NCBI RefSeq assembly: GCF_000518605.1
Contig: NZ_KI912458.1
Coordinates: 407,803-457,935 of the forward strand
Length of the DNA stretch: 50,133 nucleotides
Direction of reading: 5' to 3'
DNA from: Shewanella fidelis ATCC BAA-318
GTDB lineage: Bacteria > Pseudomonadota > Gammaproteobacteria > Enterobacterales > Shewanellaceae
Part shown: positions 1-7,645 of the stretch, in pieces
Numbering within the stretch: the stretch's first letter is position 1
Layout of the letters: each line of letters begins with the position of its first letter
Made by a program: the position numbers and the translations under genes
Notes under the pieces: model-generated
What the model was told of the DNA's origin: nothing
Database searches by the model: none
What the model saw: the letters and a program-made list of their open reading frames with translations, nothing else

Positions 1-624
1 GCTAATTTTGGCAATGTGGCAGGGCTAGGGGATGCGACAGCTAGAATAGGAGTTTCTGCTTTAGGTGGTTGTGCAGCCGGTAAAGCGTCTGGCGGTTCTT
101 GCAGCAGAGGGGCTAGAATAGCTGCAATGATGCAAGCTCTTTCAGTTAGTATGGAAATGGTTTCTAAAAGCAAACCTACTTGGGATGTTGCTGATGGTAA
201 AGGGGTTGTGAAGTTCAAAGGTAACGGTGTAGAAAAACCAAGCGTTTCTAATGTAGGTAAGTCTATTGAAGTAGTTAAAGGAAAAGGAGCTGATCACTTA
301 GTTGGAAGGTCTTTAAGCAGTTTAACCGCTGAAGAAGTTCAACTATTACTATCTAATAACTTATTGAATCAAGGAAAAATAATAGTAGATGGCGGACTCG
401 TACGTTTTTCTTGGGATAGTGAAGGAAGTGACACTTTTACTAGAATTGCTAATTCAGCTCCAGGGGTGAATTCGATGGCTGTATTTCACGATGTTTGGAT
501 GGCTAAATGGAACGTAAATAATGCTTTCATTTTGGGAGGCACAATTATTCCGGCTGTATATATTAACTACGAAGCACTGGGCCTTAGTTACTATAACTAT
601 TTGAGCGGTGAGCTTGATGAGTAA
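1..624 (+). CDS. Rhs protein C-terminal part, FHD-type toxin domain (5' end outside window)
   Basis: Frame 1 is open from the first base, so this is the tail of a larger Rhs protein that starts to the left. A GTG at 16 is only an internal codon. The first ~45 residues are the glycine- and alanine-rich Rhs linker, identical at DNA level over 86 bp to 6622-6707. A variable toxin domain follows. Near its end are an FHD motif and a hydrophobic stretch (TIIPAVYINYEALG) that recurs in altered form in the module ending at 7164. The stop overlaps the start of a lipoprotein gene by 8 nt, the usual toxin-immunity arrangement. Rhs tails are released by self-cleavage and delivered into neighbouring cells. 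The biochemical activity of this tail is not recognised. The lipoprotein partner suggests it acts in the periplasm or at the membrane. Confidence 0.8.
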   Translation, partial: ANFGNVAGLGDATARIGVSALGGCAAGKASGGSCSRGARIAAMMQALSVSMEMVSKSKPTWDVADGKGVVKFKGNGVEKPSVSNVGKSIEVVKGKGADHLVGRSLSSLTAEEVQLLLSNNLLNQGKIIVDGGLVRFSWDSEGSDTFTRIANSAPGVNSMAVFHDVWMAKWNVNNAFILGGTIIPAVYINYEALGLSYYNYLSGELDE

Positions 625-1264
625 AGAAATATTTTTATTTTTGGTGGTGTTTATGGGATTGGTTGGTTGTACAACTAGCCAACATGTAAATATTGTTAAC
701 ACATACTCAACTTCGCCTATTTTTTACCAGAAGGTAGGCTATAAAGATGAGTGGAAAGAGCTTTGGCCGATAGTTAGGTTGAAAAATGAAGTGTTAGTTA
801 AAGTGCATCCTGATTCATGGGAATCATTAACATTTGGGACAAAAAATTGTTCAACAAATCAGAGTAAATTTTTTATTCAGTTCTGGTCTAATACCGATAC
901 TGTTGTTGATTTTGAAAATTCATACTTTCTTACTGAACAAGAAGATAAAGTTGCTATAAAGTCTGTACATTCAACTCTTAGGAAAGATAAATTATTTAGT
1001 GAAAATAAGCAAAGTTCTTTAATTCAATTGCGAAAAGTAAAATTATCTAAAAATGAAATTTTAAACTTGTGGAAGAGTAACAATTATCGAGAGTTAAAGG
1101 ATAACTCTGGTGGGGTAAGTTTAGTTATAGAAACGGAAAGCTTCGTAGGTTGCCCTAGAGATAGTTATAGATTTTACATTAGCTTTAAATATGAAGGCTC
1201 AGATGCTCAACAAGGTTATTGGCTCTACTTTGCTCCAGTTGAATTTAAAGCCTTTAGTCGATAA
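617..1264 (+). CDS. Putative lipoprotein immunity protein for the FHD-type Rhs toxin
   Basis: ATG at 617 is preferred over GTG at 608 because it gives a clean lipoprotein signal: MSK, a hydrophobic run, then the lipobox LVGC with Cys about residue 18. The gene overlaps the upstream toxin stop (ATGAGTAA), so the two are translationally coupled. The mature part is about 200 residues. It has a SPIF motif near the start and ends in YFAPVEF. The product of 7626-8318 has SPIF and YFYPVEY at matching places, so the two look like members of one immunity family. Role as cognate immunity is inferred from position and export signal. Confidence 0.7.
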   Translation: MSKEIFLFLVVFMGLVGCTTSQHVNIVNTYSTSPIFYQKVGYKDEWKELWPIVRLKNEVLVKVHPDSWESLTFGTKNCSTNQSKFFIQFWSNTDTVVDFENSYFLTEQEDKVAIKSVHSTLRKDKLFSENKQSSLIQLRKVKLSKNEILNLWKSNNYRELKDNSGGVSLVIETESFVGCPRDSYRFYISFKYEGSDAQQGYWLYFAPVEFKAFSR

Positions 1265-1355
1265 GTAATTTTCCACTTCAATGGCTTTGTGGGGAACTCT
1301 CAGAGTCTGACGAATCTCAACAAAAAGGAAAACAGAAATAATGAGATAGGAAAAT

Positions 1356-1550
1356 ATGAGGAATGTTCATGGATTTTTTTCTGAATTTCATGACGGACTC
1401 CATGATGCCTTTACTGATGTGCTCGGTAAAGGTGACATTATTACTAATAACGGGATAGGTTTAGTAGTATCTATACCTCCTTCTTATGAGCTGACTTTGT
1501 TGGCAGCGTCAAGACCTTTGATGCTTCTTTTGTTGCAACAGGGAGCTTAA
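1356..1550 (+). pseudogene. Remnant of an FHD-type Rhs toxin tail fused out of frame to an Rhs linker
   Basis: The reading frame contains SEFHDGLHD and then IPPSYELTLLAASRP. Both closely match the toxin ending at 7164 (AEFHDGLHD and MPPSYVLTLAAAARP). After the RP codons at about 1513 the DNA switches to Rhs-linker sequence in another frame, which gives a meaningless LMLLLLQQGA end. So this is a toxin fragment with its 5' part missing and its 3' end replaced by recombination. No ribosome binding site is evident and there is no immunity gene directly behind it. Confidence 0.6.
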
Positions 1551-1570
1551 GCTCAGCGGTTAAGTCAGGT

Positions 1571-2380
1571 GTGATTAGTTATGCTGCAGCAAGCATAGGG
1601 GGAATGGCTGACGGGCTAGGTGGCATTGAGCAGTTTATTGTTCAAGGGACTGCTGGCGGAATATTTAACGTCGTGCAAGGTGGTGAGTTTGGCCATGGGT
1701 TTATCACTGCAGGAATTGGTATGCTAGGTGTGCAAGGTGCGAGTGCAATCGGCCTTGCAGGAAATGAAGCTGGACGCTTTATAACCGCAGCAGTTATCGG
1801 CGGCACCGTCTCAGAAATTACTGGAGGTAAGTTTGCCAATGGGGCGGCTAGTGCTGCATTTGCGACAGTAGTCAGTCAAGTTGGCTTATCCAAATTTGGT
1901 GGAAACGATACAAGAACTAACGAAGTCGATAATTGGACTACGGAGGACGAAGCATGGTTGCAAGAAACCATGGCACAAACAGCAATAGATTTAGACCATG
2001 GCGATGTTTATGCCTATGAGCCCGGATGGCTGCGTTTACAAGAACGTTCATTGTTGGATGGTGAATTTGGTTCAGGCACATATACAGACGTAATGGATGA
2101 TGCTGGTGGAATAGCTTTGGAAGGGGCTGCTTTTCTTTATGGCGGGTATGGTGTATTGCGAGGAGGCTATGGCTTATATCGGTGGTCTGGGTTTAGAGTG
2201 GATGGTTTCTCTAAAGGTTTAAAGTATGGAAATGGTCGAATTTTTCAAGTTAGAACTGCTAAAAAGGGACCTGTTTTTAGACTTGATTATCACCCAAATC
2301 CAGCCCCAACTAAACTGCATATGCACTTTGGAGAGATGAAGCACCACAGGCCATGGAATGTACCTTGGAAGAAGTATTAA
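1571..2380 (+). CDS. Orphan Rhs tail with HxHxG...HRPW-type toxin domain
   Basis: The frame is open from 1490, after a TGA at 1487. The first Rhs-like codons begin near 1517, and a GTG at 1571 is the first plausible start. Residues 1-180 are the Rhs linker, including GGEFGHGFITAGIG, TGGKFANGAASAAF and LLDGEFGSGTYTDV. It is nearly identical to the copy at 4077-4640. The unique C-terminal ~80 residues end with LHMHFG and HHRPW, a spacing resembling the HYHRG...KHRPY end of the module at 4034-4921. Histidine-rich ends of this kind are common in nuclease-like Rhs toxins, but no named family is assigned. An immunity candidate starts 9 nt after the stop. Because the core is missing, expression probably needs recombination with a full Rhs gene. 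Confidence 0.7.
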   Translation: MISYAAASIGGMADGLGGIEQFIVQGTAGGIFNVVQGGEFGHGFITAGIGMLGVQGASAIGLAGNEAGRFITAAVIGGTVSEITGGKFANGAASAAFATVVSQVGLSKFGGNDTRTNEVDNWTTEDEAWLQETMAQTAIDLDHGDVYAYEPGWLRLQERSLLDGEFGSGTYTDVMDDAGGIALEGAAFLYGGYGVLRGGYGLYRWSGFRVDGFSKGLKYGNGRIFQVRTAKKGPVFRLDYHPNPAPTKLHMHFGEMKHHRPWNVPWKKY

Positions 2381-2389
2381 GAGGATATT

Positions 2390-2785
2390 ATGAAAGATTT
2401 CATGCGGTATTCTGAACCTTTATATGTTGAAATTGATAACGAGATTAAAAGGAAGGTCGTAGATTCTTTTGATAACTTGATAAAAAAAAGAACAAATTTG
2501 ATGCTAATTTTATTTGATGATGGCGAGGCAAAAATTAGCGATATGCATTTTGACATGTACGGTGAGTTTTTATTTTCAAAGCTTGATTCATTGGGCGACG
2601 CGACAGATGCATTTTTGTTAGTAGACTCGAAAATAAGTACTTCTAGTCTTAAAGAGAGAATAAACAGTGATGAATATAAGGGATTTAGATATAGGTGTAG
2701 TTTGTATGATCGGTTAACCAAGGAGGTTGGTGGCAGCTTGCTTTTTCGTAGTAATGATTCCGATATGATTTTTATCGTAGATTAA
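2390..2785 (+). CDS. Putative immunity protein for the Rhs tail ending at 2380
   Basis: A 131-residue cytoplasmic, acidic protein without signal peptide or membrane segment. It begins 9 nt after the toxin stop, behind the sequence AGAGGATATT, which gives a usable ribosome binding site. ATG at 2390 is used; ATG at 2402 is an alternative. The sequence is not recognised. Size, acidity and position fit an immunity protein that neutralises a cytosolic toxin. Confidence 0.6.
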   Translation: MKDFMRYSEPLYVEIDNEIKRKVVDSFDNLIKKRTNLMLILFDDGEAKISDMHFDMYGEFLFSKLDSLGDATDAFLLVDSKISTSSLKERINSDEYKGFRYRCSLYDRLTKEVGGSLLFRSNDSDMIFIVD

Positions 2786-2799
2786 TTGATGTTGGTATA

Positions 2800-2924
2800 C
2801 CAATGAGGCCTGAATGTCATCAAGTCTGTAGGCCTCGCTTGACGCAGACTCATAGATGCTGGCGGAATAGCTTTAGAAAGGGCTGCTATTTTTTGAGCTG
2901 ACTTTGTTGGCAGCGTCAAGACTT
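2800..2924 (+). pseudogene. Recombination scar made of Rhs linker and toxin fragments
   Basis: Bases from about 2866 (GATGCTGGCGGAATAGCTTT) repeat the linker-to-toxin joint at 2098-2120. From 2895 the DNA repeats the toxin-fragment-to-linker joint seen at 1488-1520. No open frame runs through the scar. It marks where earlier modules were lost. Confidence 0.5.
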
Positions 2925-2977
2925 TTGATGCTTTTTTTGTTGCAACAGGGAGCTTAAGTTCAGCGGTTAAGTCTGGT

Positions 2978-3397
2978 GTGATTAGTTATGCTGCAGCAAG
3001 CATAGGGGGAATGGCTGACGGGCTAGGTGGCATTGAGCAGTTTATTGTTCAAGGGACAGCAGGCGGAATATTTAATGTTGTGCAATGTGGTGAATTTGGT
3101 TCAGGCACATATACAGACGTAATGGATGATGCTAGTGAGGTTGCATTTGCGGGGGCGAGTTACTTAGCACCAATTCCTATATTCAGAGTAGGCAAATGGA
3201 TTGTAGGACCAAGAGGTCCGTTGTTTGGAAATAGATATTTTCGTATAAACTCGAAATCAGGTTTCTGGAATACTGGGCAAAAACGGATTGGTTGGTCACG
3301 CTATAAAGGGCAAGTCCATTTTGAAAGAAGAGTCGGATCTCATACAGAATCTAAACCCATAATCTCTATTGATGTGAAGGATGTTAACAAATGGTAG
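2978..3397 (+). CDS. Orphan Rhs tail with shortened linker and third toxin type
   Basis: Residues 1-35 repeat the linker start of the 1571 module. The protein then jumps in frame from VVQCGEFG straight to the late-linker motif GEFGSGTYTDVMDDA. Compared with 1571-2380 this removes 126 codons between two copies of a TGGTGA(A/G)TTTGG sequence. The toxin part is about 85 residues with KRIGWSRYKG and FERRVGSHTE. This resembles a small tail type I associate with Rhs proteins, but its activity is unknown. The stop (TAG 3395-3397) overlaps the next ATG at 3391. GTG 2978 is the first available start. The frame is open further upstream from 2898. Confidence 0.65.
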   Translation: MISYAAASIGGMADGLGGIEQFIVQGTAGGIFNVVQCGEFGSGTYTDVMDDASEVAFAGASYLAPIPIFRVGKWIVGPRGPLFGNRYFRINSKSGFWNTGQKRIGWSRYKGQVHFERRVGSHTESKPIISIDVKDVNKW

Positions 3398-3846
3398 CGT
3401 TGAATAGCCGAGGAGAGACAATTCATAGACTTATAGAGTCATTTCTATTAGATGATCGTAAAGACTTGGTATCATTTAAAGTGGTTGAAGACTTGTACTG
3501 CATTGTATTTGAAATTCAACCAAAAAATAAAATGGCATGTGGATTGGAGTTAACAGTAGGCTTAAATGGAGATGAACATTTAACTATTCTTATTGGTGAT
3601 AAAATTGTTTATGAAGAGTATGAGGGAATAACTTTGCCAGAAGATAATGTGTTTATTGGTTCTTTGTTGCTAGCAGTTTCTGAAGGGAATGTGGAGGAAG
3701 TCTATATGAAAAAGGGGAGTCAGATTGTTGCTTATAAGGCATTTGTTCATATAGATGGTGAGCTTGATATTATCATTGGCGATAAGATGCCGTTAGAGCC
3801 AAATAATATGTTAGAAATAAAAACAGTCAATTATCAACCTTGGTGA
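3391..3846 (+). CDS. Putative immunity protein for the Rhs tail ending at 3397
   Basis: A 151-residue acidic protein with no signal peptide. It overlaps the toxin stop by 7 nt (ATGGTAG), which implies coupled translation. It contains two similar stretches, LTILIGDKIVYEE near residue 70 and LDIIIGDKMPLEP near residue 130, perhaps an internal duplication. The family is not recognised. Assigned as immunity by position, size and acidity. Confidence 0.6.
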   Translation: MVALNSRGETIHRLIESFLLDDRKDLVSFKVVEDLYCIVFEIQPKNKMACGLELTVGLNGDEHLTILIGDKIVYEEYEGITLPEDNVFIGSLLLAVSEGNVEEVYMKKGSQIVAYKAFVHIDGELDIIIGDKMPLEPNNMLEIKTVNYQPW

Positions 3847-3879
3847 CACTAATAAAGCTGCAGGTGCTCAAGGTGGATA

Positions 3880-3987
3880 AAGTGTTGGTATTTTCTTGGT
3901 CATGTGCATTTTAGAGGTAATGGACTTAGATCTATTCATTGGCCACCAGAAGGAAAAACAATTCAGGCTACTCGGATTAAACCTTAA
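3880..3987 (+). pseudogene. C-terminal stub of another Rhs toxin
   Basis: A short frame ends at TAA 3985-3987 and reads GHVHFRGNG then SIHWPPEGKTIQ and a basic tail. This looks like the end of a small nuclease-like toxin tail (HVHFRG, HWPPEG). It has no start, no linker and no immunity gene after it, so it is a stranded end left by module turnover. Found by eye in a stretch with no longer open frame. Confidence 0.4.
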
Positions 3988-4033
3988 GACACAGAATGAG
4001 TTATTAAGCTAATAAAGCAGTAGATGGCTGTTT

Positions 4034-4921
4034 ATGCCCCCTTATTTTGGGCAACTTGCTTCGGCGCATTTTGCCTTTGATGCTTCTTTTGTTGCAACAG
4101 GTCGCTTAAGTTCAGCGGTTAAGTCAGGTGTGATTAGTTATGCTGCAGCAAGCATAGGTGGAATGGCTGACGGGCTAGGTGGCATTGAGCAGTTTATTGT
4201 TCAAGGGACTGCAGGCGGAATATTTAACGTCGTGCAAGGTGGTGAGTTTGGCCATGGGTTTATCACAGCAGGAATTGGTATGCTAGGTGTGCAAGGTGCG
4301 AGTGCAATCGGCCTTGCAGGAAATGAAGCTGGAGGCTTTATAACCGCAGCAGTTATCGGCGGCACCGTCTCAGAAATTACTGGAGGTAAGTTTGCCAATG
4401 GGGCGGCTAGTGCTGCATTTGCGACAGTAGTCAGTCAAGTTGGCTTATCCAAATTTGGTGGAAACGATACAAGAACCAACGAAGTCGATAATTGGACTAC
4501 GGAGGACGAAGCATGGTTGCAAGAAACCATGGCACAAACAGCAATAGATTTAGAAAATGGCGATGTTTATGCGTACGAGCCTGGTTGGATGCGACAACAG
4601 GAACGTGCATTACTCGATGGTGAGTTTGGTACTGGTACTTACACTGATGTAATGAGCCATGCTGGTGGGTTGGCATTGGAAGGGGCTTCATGGCTCTCCC
4701 CATATGCGGGCTACAAAGCGGCTGGATACTCGTTTAAATATATGAGATATAAAAATGCAGGTGGTGGAGGCTTTAATTGGTATAAAAATGACGTAAGACG
4801 CTTTGCTATTGAGTTCCATAAATTTAAGTACAAAGGTGTAGAAAAGGCTAGATTCCACTATCACAGAGGAAAAACAAATTCTCAAGTAAGGAAGCATAGA
4901 CCGTATCAAGGAGGTTTATAA
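4034..4921 (+). CDS. Orphan Rhs tail with HxHxG...HRPY-type toxin domain
   Basis: Residues 8-205 are the complete Rhs linker, nearly identical to the 1571 module. Here the segment before FDASFVATG (QLASAHFA) looks ancestral, whereas the copies at 1517 and 2925 carry a toxin-derived joint instead. Late-linker motifs LLDGEFGTGTYTDV and HAGGLALEGASW precede an ~85-residue tail. The tail ends FHYHRG, KHRPYQGGL, so it shares the His pattern of the 1571 module but little else. The start is uncertain: ATG 4034 has no clear ribosome binding site. The following immunity gene has a strong one, AGGAGG at 4909-4914, lying inside the toxin's last codons. Confidence 0.7.
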   Translation: MPPYFGQLASAHFAFDASFVATGRLSSAVKSGVISYAAASIGGMADGLGGIEQFIVQGTAGGIFNVVQGGEFGHGFITAGIGMLGVQGASAIGLAGNEAGGFITAAVIGGTVSEITGGKFANGAASAAFATVVSQVGLSKFGGNDTRTNEVDNWTTEDEAWLQETMAQTAIDLENGDVYAYEPGWMRQQERALLDGEFGTGTYTDVMSHAGGLALEGASWLSPYAGYKAAGYSFKYMRYKNAGGGGFNWYKNDVRRFAIEFHKFKYKGVEKARFHYHRGKTNSQVRKHRPYQGGL

Positions 4922-4923
4922 TA

Positions 4924-5172
4924 ATGACAATTAAGTACCCATTGACAGTTATTTTCCATGAAGATGGAGATTTATGGACACTAGATAGTCCTGCAGAATT
5001 AGCCTCGAATTTAGAGTGGTATGACAGTTTAGACCCAAATGAGCGTTCTACAGTATTGGATGCAAATCATCAGTACCTTAATGTGAAGGTTGAAAAGTTA
5101 GAGTTGATAAAACTCGAATTTATAAAGGAAGAGTTATTGCCTGTTGAAAACAGGCTGAAGCACCATGATTGA
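4924..5172 (+). CDS. Putative immunity protein for the Rhs tail ending at 4921
   Basis: An 82-residue acidic protein preceded by AGGAGG about 9 nt upstream of ATG 4924. It starts TIKYPLTVIFHEDGD and contains NLEWYDS and the repetitive KVEKLELIKLEF. I recall similar small proteins next to Rhs tails but cannot name the family. Its stop overlaps the TTG that opens the next module. Confidence 0.65.
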   Translation: MTIKYPLTVIFHEDGDLWTLDSPAELASNLEWYDSLDPNERSTVLDANHQYLNVKVEKLELIKLEFIKEELLPVENRLKHHD

Positions 5173-5636
5173 AATCGAGTGTAACGGAAAGCCGAGTTGA
5201 TGGTTGGACACAAGAGGATGAAGCATGGCTGCAAGAAACCATGGCGCAAACTGCGATAGATTTAGAAAATGGCGATGTTTATGCTTCAAATTGGGATTGG
5301 CGCGGGGAGAACATTCAACAATGTATCAGTAGCTGTATAAGTTCTTATTATGGGGATATGTATACTTGGGCTGGTAATTTGAGCCCTCTTAGCCTGCCTT
5401 CTTTTGCTGCAAGTGAGTTTGCGGTAGGTGTGGCAGATGAGTTAAGTAATCAAGGTAATCGTAATTCTTATGGACGTGCACGTAAGCAATTCATTACTGG
5501 TGAAAGGCAATTAAAAACCCTTAAGCAGTTTAGTCGATTCAATGCTGTTAATGCCGTTGTTGGTGCGGGGGCTTTAGGTTTTCAGGCTGGAGCATATGGC
5601 TATTGTAGGGTTAATTGCACTTTAAAGGGTAATTAG
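5169..5636 (+). CDS. Orphan Rhs tail with hydrophobic, Cys-containing toxin domain
   Basis: The frame opens with TTG 5169, overlapping the stop of the preceding immunity gene. Residues 12-39 repeat the linker end (GWTQEDEAWLQETMAQTA, ENGDVYA). The unique tail has two Cys near its start (CISSCISS) and an LSPLSLPSFAASEFA stretch. Its basic middle is followed by a hydrophobic, glycine-rich end (AVVGAGALGFQAGA) closed by YCRVNC. The gene directly behind it encodes a small two-helix membrane protein. The hydrophobic end and that partner together suggest a toxin acting at the inner membrane. That activity is inferred. Confidence 0.6.
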   Translation: MKSSVTESRVDGWTQEDEAWLQETMAQTAIDLENGDVYASNWDWRGENIQQCISSCISSYYGDMYTWAGNLSPLSLPSFAASEFAVGVADELSNQGNRNSYGRARKQFITGERQLKTLKQFSRFNAVNAVVGAGALGFQAGAYGYCRVNCTLKGN

Positions 5637-5637
5637 A

Positions 5638-5832
5638 ATGAGACAAATAATTAGAGTGTTAGGTGTAATTCTTGGTGTGGGGCTCATATTTTTCGGGGTC
5701 GAAATTATGTTATTTCCAATATTTGGTGGTTTCAAAGAGAGGTTAAATGCCATCACAATGTTATTAATAGGGGGATTGTTTTTGCATTATGGGATAACTG
5801 GAAAGATATTATTTAAGAAGTTTATTAAATAA
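5638..5832 (+). CDS. Small two-helix membrane protein, putative immunity to the toxin ending at 5636
   Basis: 64 residues with two predicted membrane segments, about 6-29 and 39-54, and a basic C-terminus (FKKFIK). It starts 1 nt after the toxin stop, so translation is probably coupled. Small polytopic proteins are typical immunity partners of pore-forming or membrane-damaging toxins. Nothing else in the sequence identifies it. Confidence 0.6.
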   Translation: MRQIIRVLGVILGVGLIFFGVEIMLFPIFGGFKERLNAITMLLIGGLFLHYGITGKILFKKFIK

Positions 5833-5949
5833 TAAATTTTAAGTTCGCGGTTTCAATGCTAAAAATTTGTTTGATTCGACCCTATAGTGCTATCAGCCTT
5901 GCAGGCAGTGATGTGGATTGTTGTACGAAAAGGCAGTGCGGCCTGATGG
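5833..5949. other. Short joint before a truncated Rhs core
   Basis: No open frame or known repeat is seen here. A TGA at 5944-5946 lies in the frame of the following Rhs core, which therefore cannot be continuous with anything upstream. It looks like a deletion joint. Confidence 0.4.
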
Positions 5950-7164
5950 ATGTCAAGCATTACTCACCGGAGTATTAATACCAAACGAGTGTTCTATCTG
6001 CATAAAGACCATCAAGGTTCGACAACAACGGTGACTAACTCCGCAGGTAGCGTAGTGCAGCAGTTTACCTATGACCCATGGGGTAAACAGACCGCTGCTT
6101 ACACTCACTCATTACTTAATGGGCTAATCTCACCCTCAGCAAGTAAAGGCTATACCGGCCATGAAACTGTAGAGCATATGGATATTATCCATATGAATGG
6201 CCGAATTTATGATGCTGAAATAGGCCGCTTTTTACAGGCCGATCCGTTTATACAGCAGGCGGATAACTTGCAGAACTATAACCGTTATGCGTATGTATTG
6301 AACAACCCTATGTCTTACACTGATCCCAGTGGATTCTTTTTCGATAAGATTTGGAAGGCAATTAAAAAGTACTGGAAACCGATAGTCGCTATCGTTGCAA
6401 CTGTTGTGACTTACGGAGCAGCATCTGGCTGGGTTGCTGGTTGGGGGGCGACTTGGGGAACCGCAGCAACTGCGACATTAACAACTACAGGGGCTGTTGC
6501 AACTGGTGCGTTGGCAGGAGCTGCCGGAGGCTTTGTTGGCGGTGCGTTGACTACAGGAAGTATAGATGGGGCATTTCGAGGTGCACTCGCAGGGGCAATT
6601 GCTGGTGCCGCAGGTGGATAGGCTAATTTTGGCAATGTGGCAGGGCTAGGGGATGCGACAGCTAGAATAGGAGTTTCTGCTTTAGGTGGTTGTGCAGCCG
6701 GTAAAGCATCGGGTAATTCGTGTAGTAAAGGTGCGAAAATTGCGGCAATAGCACAAGCTTTGACTATGGGGGCTGAAACTATTTATAAAAAAGTAAGTAC
6801 CAAGGTGAGTACACCAACAGGACAGCCATATAATGAAATTGGTGAACCGCATTTGTGGCAAAAAGGTCAGCCTGACGTTGGTAAACAATTGTCAGGTGAA
6901 GAGTTTGCTCTAGTGACAGCTGGTAAAATGAAAGCTCCTTTAGGATCTGACCAATCTGCCTTAATGCAAACAGTGGCAAAAGGGCCTTATGTGGATGCCT
7001 TTGCTGAGTTTCATGACGGATTACATGATTATACTTTTGTACCAGATGATCAATTTTCGCTAGTCCTCACTATGCCGCCATCATATGTGCTTACTTTAGC
7101 TGCGGCAGCTCGCCCCTACTCACATTTCTACTATTTAGACTTACTTGATGAAAGGAGTCGGTAA
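5950..7164 (+). pseudogene. Truncated Rhs core with FHD-type toxin tail, interrupted by an in-frame TAG
   Basis: From ATG 5950 the frame shows the end of an Rhs shell: YLHKDHQGS, GYTGHE, RIYDAEIGRFLQADPFIQ, NYNRYAYVLNNP and the conserved self-cleavage region YTDPSGF. A glycine/alanine-rich linker follows. A TAG at 6619-6621 then interrupts the frame, which continues without shift from 6622. The next 86 bp equal window positions 1-86, where the frame is open. Residues after the stop carry the linker, then AEFHDGLHD and MPPSYVLTLAAAARP, a toxin related to the one ending at 624. The N-terminal YD repeats are missing. Either a nonsense mutation silenced the gene or the tail is kept as a donor cassette. 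The second half could start at GTG 6637. Confidence 0.7.
6622..6707 (+). repeat. 86-bp perfect direct repeat of positions 1-86
   Basis: The sequence from GCTAATTTTGGC to GTAAAGC is identical in both places and diverges immediately after. It encodes the linker just before the toxin domain. Such identity is what homologous exchange of Rhs tails would use. Confidence 0.9.
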
Positions 7165-7553
7165 TGGATATTTATCGTTTAGTAACAGTAAGCTTCGGTT
7201 TAGTTCTCTTGTGTAGTTGTGCGGTAGGGCATGAAGAATATATCAATTTTAAAAACAGTAGAGTTGGTAAGGTTATGCCTTATAAAGAACCATTTGCTTT
7301 CGAGAATGCTGGAAAATTGATCAGAGCTGATTATGTGAAAGGTGGTCAAGGCCTCACTCACATAAGAAAAGATGAGAACGGTAATTTGATTTACCATTTT
7401 AGTGATCAAGAAATACTTGAAAATACTCGGACAGAAAAAGAATGGGTGGGTAAATGTCTAACTTATTACATCGTTGAAGCTAATACATATATTATAAAAA
7501 GTTGGGGTTTTGATGACGGCGGTAATCCCCTAAGTTGTAGAACGTGGCCATAG
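7164..7553 (+). CDS. Putative lipoprotein immunity protein of the FHD-type toxin ending at 7164
   Basis: 129 residues. ATG 7164 overlaps the toxin stop by one base (TAATG), with AAGGAG at 7151-7156. The N-terminus is a lipoprotein signal ending LLCSC, so Cys about residue 18 is the likely lipidation site. The mature part has four further Cys (GKC, near residue 93, and SCRTWP at the end are the clearest). It is not recognisably similar to the lipoprotein at 617 apart from the export signal. Periplasmic immunity to the adjacent toxin is inferred. Confidence 0.65.
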   Translation: MDIYRLVTVSFGLVLLCSCAVGHEEYINFKNSRVGKVMPYKEPFAFENAGKLIRADYVKGGQGLTHIRKDENGNLIYHFSDQEILENTRTEKEWVGKCLTYYIVEANTYIIKSWGFDDGGNPLSCRTWP

Positions 7554-7561
7554 CATTAAAG

Positions 7562-7645
7562 ATGCCATCAAGTTACGACTTCAACGGCTATGCACTTCAG
7601 AGCATAAGTGGTGCCAGTTTTATTTATGCAGACATTGCTTTATAA
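7562..7645 (+). pseudogene. C-terminal stub of a further FHD-type toxin
   Basis: A 27-codon frame starting MPSSYDFNGYALQ and ending FIYADIAL aligns with the end of the toxin at 7164 (MPPSYVLTLAAAARP...FYYLDLL). Its stop lies inside the next immunity-like gene, as in intact modules. The body of the toxin has been lost. Confidence 0.45.

Noticed and set aside
454..702. Minus-strand frame across the first toxin/immunity joint
   Set aside because: It lies opposite two well-supported plus-strand genes and has no start signal or recognisable protein features.
1642..1839. Minus-strand Pro/Ala-rich frame, repeated at 4201-4398
   Set aside because: Both copies are the antisense of the repeated Rhs linker. 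Their similarity comes only from the linker repeat.
2786..2977. A CRISPR-like or IS-derived origin for the repeats in the Rhs region
   Set aside because: The repeats are long, unevenly spaced and code for Rhs linker. No transposase or regular spacer pattern is present.
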